From Desulfolithobacter dissulfuricans (GTDB lineage: Bacteria; Desulfobacterota; Desulfobulbia; Desulfobulbales; Desulfobulbaceae), in contig NZ_AP024233.1 in the NCBI RefSeq assembly GCF_025998535.1, positions 1,773,219 to 1,837,218 on the forward strand: a DNA stretch of 64,000 bases, in the 5' to 3' direction. The notes beneath the pieces are model-generated. The model searched no databases, was not told the origin of the DNA, and saw nothing but the letters and a program-made list of their open reading frames with translations. This document shows, piece after piece, positions 35,277 to 43,836 of this stretch. The stretch's first letter is position 1, and each line of letters begins with the position of its first letter. A program made the translations under genes and the position numbers.

Positions 35277-35635
35277 ATGAGTAACCGGAACAATCAGATC
35301 AAAAACCTTGCAACCCCCGCAGCGGAAAAATGCCGTCAGGCAAAGATGGCCACGGCACTGGCTGTCTGCACCGCCGCCTGCCTGCTGGCAGCCGGAAACG
35401 CCCTGGCCTTCACCGCCCGGCGTCCGGCACCTTTGCCTATGACATCTACGACGTGGGGGTCAACCAGATCCTCAAAGGCCCCATCGGTTTTGTCGGCGGA
35501 GTCGGTGCGATGGTTGCCGCAGGCGTCATGGCGATCCGGCAGATGCTGTTGCCGGCAGCGGCCACCGTTCTCGGCGGAGCCTTCCTGCTGAAGGCCGACA
35601 GCGTTGTATCTACCCTGGGAGCCATCATCAGTTAA
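35277..35635 (+). CDS. traA: TraA-like conjugative pilin, frameshifted
   Basis: The pilin precursor is read in two frames. The leader from ATG 35277 (MSNRNNQIKNLATP..., hydrophobic CTAACLLAAGNALAFT, cleavage at ALA) loses frame at 35418-35420. The mature part continues in another frame (GTFAYDIYDVGVNQILKGPI, then two hydrophobic segments ending STLGAIIS) to the stop at 35635. One more G in the CCCGG stretch would join them. A long leader and two membrane spans fit F-type pilin of about 120 residues. AAGGAGG lies before the start. It sits between dsbC and traL, as expected. Confidence 0.75.
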
Positions 35636-35644
35636 GGACAACTA

Positions 35645-35923
35645 ATGTCTGAGGGTACACGAAGAGCATTTCCGCAGTATTTGTCCAACCCGATCCAGGT
35701 TCTCTGGTTCGAGAGCGATGAGCTGTCAATTATCGTGCTGTTCTTCGTGCTGGCTATGATTTACGGGGGACTGGCCTGGATACTGTTCTTCGCCGGTCCC
35801 TACCTGTACAGCCGAAGCAAGAAGACAAAGCCACGGGGATACCTGTTTCATCTGCTCTACATGATCGGGTTGAACAAAATGAAACACTACCCGGAATATT
35901 TTGACAAAGATTTTAACGAGTGA
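35645..35923 (+). CDS. traL: TraL, type IV secretion pilus assembly protein
   Basis: Small inner-membrane protein of 92 residues (VirB3-related). It starts with the conserved FPQYLSNPIQVLWFESDE and has one or two hydrophobic segments (LSIIVLFFVLAMIYGGLAWI). It takes part in F-type pilus assembly at the inner membrane. It follows traA by nine bases, and its stop overlaps the traE GTG start by four bases. Confidence 0.93.
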   Translation: MSEGTRRAFPQYLSNPIQVLWFESDELSIIVLFFVLAMIYGGLAWILFFAGPYLYSRSKKTKPRGYLFHLLYMIGLNKMKHYPEYFDKDFNE

Positions 35924-36477
35924 AAACAAATATTTTTCTGCAAAAAACCAGCAACCTGTTTGTCGAGAACAGGGTTTTGAAGTTCACGGTGCTTGTTCTT
36001 GCGGCAGCCGTTGCCGTCAACTCGTTCATGGTTTCCCGAGCGGTCAAGTACCAGCGGGTAATCCTCATCCCACCCAAAATGACCGGCACAATCGAGTTTG
36101 TCGAAGGCTTGCCGTCCGAGACGTACATCAAGGACATCACCCGCAAGATTATCAACCTGGGGGCCACCTATTCACCGGCGACTGCCAGGGCACAGTTCGA
36201 CGAGCTGCTGGCCTATTATGCGCCGGAGGAATACCCCAAGGCATCGTCAACCTGGTACGCCCTGGCAAGCAGGGTGGAGGAAGCGCTGGTCAGCTCCGTT
36301 TTCTATCCTCAGAAAATCGTCCTGAATGATGGCGAACTGGAGGTGATCGGCAACTACAAGCAGTTTGCCAACAACCAGATCATCGAGTCCGGTCCCAGAG
36401 CGTATGTTCTCCGGTACCGGATCGAGGACGGCAGGTTCTATCTCCTGTCGTTTCTGGAAAAAGGAGGAACGCCGTGA
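35920..36477 (+). CDS. traE: TraE, type IV secretion inner-membrane protein
   Basis: VirB8-like assembly protein of 185 residues with an N-terminal membrane anchor (KFTVLVLAAAVAVNSFMVSR) and a periplasmic domain containing ILIPPKMTGTIEFVEG and SEYI-type YIKDITRKIINL. It is needed for pilus extension in F-type systems. GTG start at 35920 overlapping traL, and a stop overlapping traK, show tight translational coupling. Confidence 0.92.
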   Translation: MKTNIFLQKTSNLFVENRVLKFTVLVLAAAVAVNSFMVSRAVKYQRVILIPPKMTGTIEFVEGLPSETYIKDITRKIINLGATYSPATARAQFDELLAYYAPEEYPKASSTWYALASRVEEALVSSVFYPQKIVLNDGELEVIGNYKQFANNQIIESGPRAYVLRYRIEDGRFYLLSFLEKGGTP

Positions 36478-37238
36478 ACAAGCCCAGATACGGCCTGATC
36501 GGAGCAATAATCGCTTCCATGGCCATGCCAGCCATAAGTGTTGCCAACACGCCTTTCAAGGGCAGCGTCACTGTTCCGCCGGAAATAACGACAGCGGTTG
36601 AGCTGTCCAGCACGGATATAAACAGGATCGTTTGTCCCGGCACCATGAATGACCTGATTTTTTCTCAGGAAAAAGGGCTGGACGGACATTTTTCCGGCAA
36701 CAATGCCTTTGTGAAATTCAAAATCACCAAGAAAGGTGAAGAGCTTATCTACAGCACCACTCCCAGCGAGCTGTTTGTGGTGTGCAACAACGTCGTATAT
36801 ACGTTGATCGCCACCCCCAAGGAAATTCCGGCTGTCACCGTTCGCCTGGCACCGGGCATTGGCGACAAGCTGAAAAAAAACATTACCCATTTTCAAAATC
36901 TACCTCTTGAGAAACGGGCATTGCAACTGATCCGTGAGGCTTACTCAGGAGAATACCCGTCCGGGTATCAGATGGTACCGGCGGACGTGAAAATTGATCT
37001 GTCCTCTGATTTCTCAACCACGCTGTACAGGGTCGTGAATGTTGAAGGGGTTGGGCTGAGGCTCAAGGAGTTTCAAGTTAAACCTCTTGCAGAAAAGCGG
37101 CTGACTCTGGATGAAAAAATGTTTCTGACCCCGAACATCAGTGAAACCCTGCTGGCGGTTGCGATTGAACGGCACAACATCAAACCCGGTGAGACAACCA
37201 GGGTGTTCGTTGTAGAGCAAAAGGAGAAAAAGCAGTGA
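36474..37238 (+). CDS. traK: TraK, secretin-like outer-membrane complex protein
   Basis: VirB9-like periplasmic protein of 254 residues with a signal peptide (GLIGAIIASMAMPAISVANT). Beta-rich segments follow (ITTAVELSSTDINRIVCPG, where F-type TraK has its conserved N-R-I pattern). With TraV and TraB it builds the outer-membrane core of the F-type channel. GTG start at 36474 overlaps traE, and the stop overlaps traB. Confidence 0.92.
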   Translation: MNKPRYGLIGAIIASMAMPAISVANTPFKGSVTVPPEITTAVELSSTDINRIVCPGTMNDLIFSQEKGLDGHFSGNNAFVKFKITKKGEELIYSTTPSELFVVCNNVVYTLIATPKEIPAVTVRLAPGIGDKLKKNITHFQNLPLEKRALQLIREAYSGEYPSGYQMVPADVKIDLSSDFSTTLYRVVNVEGVGLRLKEFQVKPLAEKRLTLDEKMFLTPNISETLLAVAIERHNIKPGETTRVFVVEQKEKKQ

Positions 37239-38431
37239 GCATCAAGGACAGATTTGACAGCCTTTCCCCTGGTCACAAGAAGGTGGTGGTCTGGTCGATG
37301 ATCGGGGCTGTATTCCTGGGCGTGACGGTTGTCGGCTACAAGGCGTCCCGCTCCGGGGACGATGCAGCGTCATCGGCTTCTGTGGTGAAAAAGACCCGGG
37401 AAATTTCCCTGGAGCCGGATTTGATCCAGAAAACCATGCTCCGGGAGCAGCGGCGGGAAATGGACGCCCTGAAAAAGGAGGTGGAACAGCTCAGAAAGGA
37501 GCGGGAGAATTGGCAAGCCACTACAACTCCCCCTGCTGAAACTGCCGAGGAAACCAGGCTTCCGGAAGTACCAACCGCCGACCAGGTGGTGAACATGAAC
37601 GGTTCCGACAAACTGGAGCCTCTGCCGCTGCCCGGAAGCAGGTTTCCCATGCCGCCCGGCAATACCACTCCCCCGCCCCCGCCCCCGGAAGAAGTGCAGG
37701 TCATCGGGGCCATCGGTGTGCTGACGAACCAGGAAGCTGCTGCCGACGTCCAGGTGGCCGGGACGGACAATCAAAAAAAAAAGAAACGGACAGTCTATCT
37801 GCCTCCTTCCTTTATGGAGGCGAGGCTGCTGACAGGTTTCGACGCTTCTACAGCCGGTAACGGCAAGAACAACCCCGAACCGATCCTTCTCAGGATTCAG
37901 ACTCCCGCAGTTCTGCCAAACGACATCAAGGCCAATCTGCGCGGCTGCTTTGTTATTGCCGAGGCGGTCGGACGCCTGAACAAGGAACGGGCCGACGTAA
38001 GGCTGGTGTCCCTGTCCTGTATCAGCAACGAGGGCAATGCGGTCATCGACACCACCATCAAGGGATTTGTCACTGATTCGGACAGCAAAGTTGGACTTTC
38101 CGGCAGGGTGGTCTCCAAGATGGGCGCGGCCACGGCCAGGGCTGTGGTTGCCGGCCTGTTTGACGGAGCAGGGAGAGCGTTGCAGTCAGGTACCCAAACC
38201 CAGGCTGTTTCGGCTCTCGGGGTGACATCCGTGGTTGATACGGATCAGCTTGTCAACGCATCCATTGGCGGCGGGTTGTCCGAGGGGGCCAATACTCTGA
38301 GTGACCTGTATCTCGACATGGCGAAACAGGCGACCCCAGTGATCGAGGTTGGAGCCTCCAAGAAAATCACCGTCATTATTTCAGAGGGCAAAGAGCTTGA
38401 AATTAAAGAGTTTAAGAATGATGAACTGTAA
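37235..38431 (+). CDS. traB: TraB, VirB10-like core channel protein
   Basis: Protein of 398 residues spanning the envelope. It has an N-terminal membrane helix (VVVWSMIGAVFLGVTVVGYK), a coiled coil (REQRREMDALKKEVEQLRKE), a proline-rich linker (PPGNTTPPPPPPEE) and a C-terminal VirB10/TrbI beta barrel (GCFVIAEAVGRLNKERADVR, GFVTDSDSKVGLSGRVV). It transmits energy from inner-membrane ATPases to the outer pore. It overlaps traK upstream and traV downstream. The fold and length are typical. Confidence 0.94.
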   Translation: MSIKDRFDSLSPGHKKVVVWSMIGAVFLGVTVVGYKASRSGDDAASSASVVKKTREISLEPDLIQKTMLREQRREMDALKKEVEQLRKERENWQATTTPPAETAEETRLPEVPTADQVVNMNGSDKLEPLPLPGSRFPMPPGNTTPPPPPPEEVQVIGAIGVLTNQEAAADVQVAGTDNQKKKKRTVYLPPSFMEARLLTGFDASTAGNGKNNPEPILLRIQTPAVLPNDIKANLRGCFVIAEAVGRLNKERADVRLVSLSCISNEGNAVIDTTIKGFVTDSDSKVGLSGRVVSKMGAATARAVVAGLFDGAGRALQSGTQTQAVSALGVTSVVDTDQLVNASIGGGLSEGANTLSDLYLDMAKQATPVIEVGASKKITVIISEGKELEIKEFKNDEL

Positions 38432-38837
38432 ACATCTCTGCAAGTATGGATTGGCGATTCTGGCCTCGGTCACGCTTACCGGGTGCGGTGCAGCGCTGAA
38501 TCCGTACCACGAGGACTTCAACTGCAAGGCCCCGGCCAGTGACGGGCGGTGCCTCGATACCCCGACAGCTTATGAAGAAGCTGTCAAGATCAACGATATG
38601 GTTCTGGTTGATAAATCGGACGCCAAAATTGATCCAGAACGGGAAGTACAGGCCAGCCGGTACGAAACTCTGGCGAAACTTCTGAAAAAACCACGCAAAC
38701 CGATCCTGGAGCCGCCCAAGGTGCTTCGAGTGCTCCTGCTTCCCTACAAGGGGGATGGCAATGAACTGTTCATGTCCCGTTACGTTTATGTAACCGTGGA
38801 AGAGGCACGCTGGGTACTGACTGATCGCCATGAATAG
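38418..38837 (+). CDS. traV: TraV, outer-membrane lipoprotein of the transfer channel
   Basis: Lipoprotein of 139 residues. The signal peptide with lipobox LTGCGAALNPYHEDFNC is highly typical of TraV: the lipid cysteine, then NPYHEDFNC. With TraK and TraB it makes the outer core complex. Either of two adjacent ATGs (38418, 38421) may be the start, both inside the end of traB. The stop overlaps the HD-GYP gene by 8 bases. Confidence 0.9.
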   Translation: MMNCKHLCKYGLAILASVTLTGCGAALNPYHEDFNCKAPASDGRCLDTPTAYEEAVKINDMVLVDKSDAKIDPEREVQASRYETLAKLLKKPRKPILEPPKVLRVLLLPYKGDGNELFMSRYVYVTVEEARWVLTDRHE

Positions 38838-39402
38838 TCAGCTCAGGGAAGTAATAAATGTCCTGGCAGAAGTTGTTGATGCCAAAGACAAGTACACAAT
38901 CGGGCACTCCCAGGCGGTGGCGACCAAAGCAAAAGTCGTTGGTCATTGTCTCGGACTTGACAGCCAGCAGCTCGATAAGCTGGAGGTGGCCGCTTTCATG
39001 CACGATCTTGGCAAGATCGGCATACCTGACATAATCCTGGCCAAGCCGGACAAGCTCTCCCGTGAAGAGTTCAATGTCGTCAAGAAACACCCGGTGTTGA
39101 CCCGCAAGATACTTGAACCTTTAAACAGCCTGTCAAACCACGTCATTCTCGGGGCAATACATCATCACGAACGCCTGAACGGTACCGGATACCCGTTTGG
39201 CCTGGCGAACGGCCAGATATCCAAATTCGGACGAATCATTGCTGTTGTGGATGTGTTCGACGCCCTCACTTCGGACAGGCCCTATCGCAATGCCTTGTCA
39301 GAGAGGGAATCGCTGCGGATCGTATGGAACGGCGCTGGAGAACTGTACGATTTCGATGTGGTTCACTGCCTGATCAAATCAGTTGATAACGGATTGATAT
39401 AA
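38830..39402 (+). CDS. HD-GYP domain protein (probable c-di-GMP phosphodiesterase)
   Basis: Single-domain HD-GYP protein of 190 residues. The metal-binding HD is in FMHDLGKIGIP (about residues 56-66), and the downstream HHHERLNGTGYPFGL carries the HHE and GYP signatures. DVFDALTSDRPYR is also conserved, so all catalytic residues appear present. HD-GYP enzymes degrade cyclic di-GMP. No sensor domain is attached, so regulation must be by expression or partner. It is embedded in the transfer operon, overlapping traV by 8 bases and two bases before traC, and so is co-expressed with the mating channel. Lowering c-di-GMP locally could switch between sessile and mating states. Confidence 0.92.
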   Translation: MNSQLREVINVLAEVVDAKDKYTIGHSQAVATKAKVVGHCLGLDSQQLDKLEVAAFMHDLGKIGIPDIILAKPDKLSREEFNVVKKHPVLTRKILEPLNSLSNHVILGAIHHHERLNGTGYPFGLANGQISKFGRIIAVVDVFDALTSDRPYRNALSERESLRIVWNGAGELYDFDVVHCLIKSVDNGLI

Positions 39403-39404
39403 CG

Positions 39405-41957
39405 ATGTTTATAGAGCTGGTACGCAATATCGTTTTTGGTAAATACGGGGGAATGCGTTTCGCTGACCTGGATGAAATGACCAGGAGGCAGTCGTTTTCC
39501 AACTACCTGAATTACGTTTCCTATGATCCGGACACGAAATCCTACCTGAACCAGGACGATACCGTAGGGCTGCTATGGGAATGCAGCCCGATCACCTTTG
39601 CCGGGACCAAGACCATCAAGACCATGGAGGGGCTGTTTCGGGCCGGGTTGCCAATGGATTCAGTAATTCAGCTCATCCTCCACGCCGACCCGCATATTGA
39701 TCCTATCCTGGACCAATACAAACAGAACAGAGTCAGGAAACATCCCCTGATTACCGCCAATACCGAAGCAATTATGGACTTCTTCTGGAAGGGTAAGAAG
39801 GGACTTGAGGCGTGTGGTAATATCCCGGTACGCAATTTCCGTCTGTTTGTTGCCGTCAAACTGCCCCGGAAAAGCCGGGAGGCCAGGGGTGCTCTTCTCA
39901 AAGACATCCAGCGGCAGATAACGGAGACACTTCATGCGGCCAGGCTCTATCCAAGACACATGGAACCCGGCGAGCTGCTTGAATGGTGCCGCCGGCTTAT
40001 CAACCATTATCCGAAAGACTACCCGGACTCCAATTTCAATGCCTATGGCCCGAATATGCCTATCCGGAAACAGGTTATCACCAGTGACACTGTGATCCGG
40101 GATGAGGGCGAGTACCTGAGAATCGGGGATAATTATTTCTGCTGTACCACGCCCAAGGTGTTTCCCAGGGAAGTTGATCCGCTCCAGACCAACACACTGT
40201 TCGGTGGAATATGGGGCGTGACTTCGGATGCTGACCAGATCAAGACAGGTTTCATCTATGCGTTCAATATAATTTTCGAACCACTGAACGCCAAGCTCCA
40301 TGCCAAATGTAACCTCGTCCTGAACCAGGAGGCCGTTGGATCGCTCTCCCCGTCGCTCAGGCGAAAACAGCAGGAATATCTGACCGCCACCGATGAGCTG
40401 GAACGGGGAGTTCAGTTCGTGAAAATCATGCCGATAATGTGGACCTATGCCGAAGACCCCGACCTGGCCAAGGATTCATGTGCGCGTGTACGAAGGATTT
40501 GGGAAAACAACGGCTATGTAATGCAGCAGGATCAGGTTATCCTGAAAATTCTTTTCCTGGCGACACTTCCCTTCGGCCTTTATACCGCAGGCAAAAATCT
40601 TCAGAATATCAATCGGGATTTCATAGCCCCTGTAACGTCCGTCACCCCTGTTCTGCCGATACAGGGCGACTTCAACGGGGCCGGGGCACCAAAACTTCTT
40701 TTCCTGGGCAGAAAGGGTCAACTGGCAAGCCTGGACTTTTTCGATACAGGCGCGGTCAACCAGAATATCTTCTGCTGTGCTTCATCCGGCACCGGCAAGT
40801 CGTTCCAGGTAAACTTCATCGCTTTCAACTATTACGCCAGCGGAGCGCTGGTGCGGATAATCGACATTGGCGGTTCGTACAAGAAAATGGCAAATATGCT
40901 CGGTGCCCGTTACCTGGATTTTCACCCGGATATTCCCATTTGCCTCAACCCGTTTACCCATATCGTTGACCCGAACGAAGAGCTGAAAAGCGTAGCAGCG
41001 GTTTTCGCCCAGATGGCCTATTCCAACTCGGATGACGCCAAGCCGGACGATACCGAAATGAACCTGATCCGCAATGCCGTGCGCTGGGCCTGGAAGCAGA
41101 AACAGAGCCAGGCCGACGCTGACACCGTGTACGAGTTTCTCCTGCGATTCCCTGACGTACCGGACACCGAGCTGTCCGACCTGGCGGATAACAAGGAGCT
41201 GGTGGAAGTGGCCAGGAAACTGGCTTTCAATATCCGGGAGTTTACCAGCCAGGGTGCCCATGGCCGTTTTTTTACAGGACCGAGCACCTTTGACATTCGC
41301 AATGACGAGTTTGTCGTGCTGGAGCTGGAAAACCTCAAGGTGCAGCCCGACCTGTACCGGGTTGTCACTCTGCTTGTCATCAACGCAGTCACCCAGGACC
41401 TCTACCTGTCGGACCGTTCCCGGCCACGGCTCATTATATTCGATGAAGCCTGGCAGTTCCTTGGCCGGGCGGCCATGATGGCATCGGTGATAAGCGAGGG
41501 TTACCGCCGGGCCCGGAAGTACCAGGGCAGCTTCATGGTTATCACCCAGTCAATTCTCGATCTCGAAGCCTTCGGGGAAGTGGGAGATGTTATCAGGGGT
41601 AATTCCGCTTTTAAAATCTTCCTGGAATCACCGGATTTCGACGCCGCAAAGAAGAAGGGTCTCATTGACTATGATGATTTCACCATGAACCTGCTGAAGA
41701 GCGTGAAAAGCAACCCGCCAAGCTATTCCGAGCTGTTTTTTGATACTCCGTTTGGAACTGGCGTACTTCGCCTTACTGTAAATCGTTACGCTTATTACAT
41801 CTATACATCAAAGGCGAGCGAGATTGCACAAATCGAGAGCATGGTGAAAGACGGGAAAACCTATGATGAAGCGATTCGTGAAATGTTACGGCGAGATAAA
41901 TTGCGCGATAATAGCGGCGACAGCAGCCCTGACACTGACCATATCAACCTGCCCTGA
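39405..41957 (+). CDS. traC: TraC, VirB4-type assembly ATPase
   Basis: Cytoplasmic, membrane-associated ATPase of 850 residues that drives pilus assembly. An N-terminal TraC_F_IV domain is followed by the RecA-like core: Walker A CASSGTGKSFQVNFIAF near residues 458-474 and Walker B PRLIIFDEAWQFLG near residue 675. ITQSILDLEAFGEVGDVIRG and the later motif also match VirB4. The length is normal. It starts two bases after the HD-GYP gene, and the next gene begins inside its last 95 bases. Confidence 0.95.
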   Translation: MFIELVRNIVFGKYGGMRFADLDEMTRRQSFSNYLNYVSYDPDTKSYLNQDDTVGLLWECSPITFAGTKTIKTMEGLFRAGLPMDSVIQLILHADPHIDPILDQYKQNRVRKHPLITANTEAIMDFFWKGKKGLEACGNIPVRNFRLFVAVKLPRKSREARGALLKDIQRQITETLHAARLYPRHMEPGELLEWCRRLINHYPKDYPDSNFNAYGPNMPIRKQVITSDTVIRDEGEYLRIGDNYFCCTTPKVFPREVDPLQTNTLFGGIWGVTSDADQIKTGFIYAFNIIFEPLNAKLHAKCNLVLNQEAVGSLSPSLRRKQQEYLTATDELERGVQFVKIMPIMWTYAEDPDLAKDSCARVRRIWENNGYVMQQDQVILKILFLATLPFGLYTAGKNLQNINRDFIAPVTSVTPVLPIQGDFNGAGAPKLLFLGRKGQLASLDFFDTGAVNQNIFCCASSGTGKSFQVNFIAFNYYASGALVRIIDIGGSYKKMANMLGARYLDFHPDIPICLNPFTHIVDPNEELKSVAAVFAQMAYSNSDDAKPDDTEMNLIRNAVRWAWKQKQSQADADTVYEFLLRFPDVPDTELSDLADNKELVEVARKLAFNIREFTSQGAHGRFFTGPSTFDIRNDEFVVLELENLKVQPDLYRVVTLLVINAVTQDLYLSDRSRPRLIIFDEAWQFLGRAAMMASVISEGYRRARKYQGSFMVITQSILDLEAFGEVGDVIRGNSAFKIFLESPDFDAAKKKGLIDYDDFTMNLLKSVKSNPPSYSELFFDTPFGTGVLRLTVNRYAYYIYTSKASEIAQIESMVKDGKTYDEAIREMLRRDKLRDNSGDSSPDTDHINLP

Positions 41958-43836
41958 AGCTGGCTGGGCCGGCAATGCAACCGCAACGGCTCAGAACTCG
42001 GCCAATGCGGTGATGAACGAGTTTGGATCGAGCGAGGGAATCCGCCAAAACGCTACGGTTCCACTGACCGGCGGCGGCCAGATGTCCTCCATCGACGGTT
42101 CCAGCCAAGGCACCGTACAGCTTGTTCAACCCTCCTCGACGGCCTTCATGACCATGCTCATACAGCCGGGGCCGACCGGGGACCTGACCACCGTGCAGGT
42201 CATGCAGGACCTGAATTTCGATAACACAAATGATTATTCATACAGGGTTCCTGTTCCGGTATCCGGTGTCTGCGCCAATGGCATCATTTCCTGCGATCCG
42301 GGTACGTGGGACAACTGCGACTACTTTAAATGGACAGCGGATGATAACGGAAAGGTTTCCGTTGCCCCATCCGTGGTTTCAGAGCTGGGTGGGTGTTACT
42401 GTATCAATTCATCCTGCGGATCACACCTGGCCTGGAACAATGTCAGCCTTCTTTTGCAGGACCTGGGTGGCGGGGCCGCCGGCGCTATTCAGCAGAAAAA
42501 AAGTGGCTATGTCATCACCCAGGTAGAGGCTGACGGGCCAAGCATTGCCTATTACGGCCAAGACACCACTTCCTCCAGCTCTACCGCCGGTACCGGCTCA
42601 AATCCTCAGACCAGGTATCTCAATAATCCTGCCATGTTGACCAGTGACGCCGAAACTCTGGTTATGACTCAATCAGCCAATCCGGATAGCTATTATTCTC
42701 TGATTTCAGACAACATGGCACAAAGAGGTGGAGATTCACGAGCTTATACTTGCAGAATAAATAGAGTTTACACGATAGATGAAATTGTAAGATCATCTGG
42801 CGCTCCAACGATTACAGACGGAACATATACATATACACATTATTATGAGTATCATATCGGCGGTGAAGGGGGAGATAATAGTGCAGGTACAACAGAGAGG
42901 CATTCGTTTCTTTACGGTTATCAGGTAAGTTCAGGTATGGTAAGGGCTTATCCTGATGGACCTTGGATTTCTCTTTCATCAGGAAGTGCATCATCATGCA
43001 GATCATACAGTTACTCCACCGGCATATATCATAGAGTTAGCGGAACTATATGTTTTCAAGTTGAAAATGGGCAATGGAGATTTGACGGGTTAAGCACAGA
43101 TACTGGATGGACAAATTTATGCCCTCCTGGAAGCAACTATGAAAGTGGCGCTTGTGTCACTATTGAGTGTGCAAACAACGAAGTAATTGCAAATAACTGT
43201 TTATCTTATGAAAATAACACCGATTGCAGGCTTAAAGAAGAAATTGTTGATGGTGTTATAACATACAGAAACTACAACCCTACCAACCTGATACCACTTC
43301 CAAGCAACAGAACCGTTGGTGAAAATTCCTGCATAAACACCGTTACCCGTGACTGGTGGTCAAAAGAGCGTACCTATCTGTGCCAATCTGACGAAAATTT
43401 CAACTTTGATGATACAGCTCAGAGGGTTCACACCATCACAAGCTCAACGCTTGATAACGATTACAACCCCTCGATCACCTATGATGACATGCGGAGAGAC
43501 CTGGACACCGGGGAATGGATAGCAGATTCCGGGACTATCAACTTACCGGATGTGCTCCAGGTGGATGAATGTCAATTCGTCTGCAAAACCAGGAGGCTGG
43601 TGGAAGATACCGAGGTCAGCCTGGCTGGGACGACCACGGATTACCAAATATCAAACGATAGCTGGGAATTTCTTTACAAAACTTGTATCGACCAAACCAC
43701 TTGCCCCACGGAACCGGGAGAGGAAATCCTTACACCTTGCAGTTGCATAGATGAATTTGCCGAGGCCGCTTCGGTCATGTCCGTGCTTGAGGGGGCAGCC
43801 AACGATATGATTTGTTCCGACGGGGTAGAAAGGTAA
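41863..43836 (+). CDS. Cys-rich exported TraN-like protein 1
   Basis: Protein of 657 residues with a signal peptide (INCAIIAATAALTLTISTCP). The N-terminal part (GSSEGIRQNATVPLTGGGQM) and the ~30 cysteines in total resemble the N-terminal half of TraN mating-pair-stabilisation proteins. The middle (about 42640-43330) is clearly AT-rich and low in similarity, while both ends are GC-rich, suggesting replaced or fast-evolving surface parts. It starts 95 bases inside traC; its stop overlaps the next start (TAATG). It may form one functional unit with the next protein, either as a split TraN or as a duplicated adhesin. Confidence 0.65.
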   Translation: MMKRFVKCYGEINCAIIAATAALTLTISTCPEAGWAGNATATAQNSANAVMNEFGSSEGIRQNATVPLTGGGQMSSIDGSSQGTVQLVQPSSTAFMTMLIQPGPTGDLTTVQVMQDLNFDNTNDYSYRVPVPVSGVCANGIISCDPGTWDNCDYFKWTADDNGKVSVAPSVVSELGGCYCINSSCGSHLAWNNVSLLLQDLGGGAAGAIQQKKSGYVITQVEADGPSIAYYGQDTTSSSSTAGTGSNPQTRYLNNPAMLTSDAETLVMTQSANPDSYYSLISDNMAQRGGDSRAYTCRINRVYTIDEIVRSSGAPTITDGTYTYTHYYEYHIGGEGGDNSAGTTERHSFLYGYQVSSGMVRAYPDGPWISLSSGSASSCRSYSYSTGIYHRVSGTICFQVENGQWRFDGLSTDTGWTNLCPPGSNYESGACVTIECANNEVIANNCLSYENNTDCRLKEEIVDGVITYRNYNPTNLIPLPSNRTVGENSCINTVTRDWWSKERTYLCQSDENFNFDDTAQRVHTITSSTLDNDYNPSITYDDMRRDLDTGEWIADSGTINLPDVLQVDECQFVCKTRRLVEDTEVSLAGTTTDYQISNDSWEFLYKTCIDQTTCPTEPGEEILTPCSCIDEFAEAASVMSVLEGAANDMICSDGVER

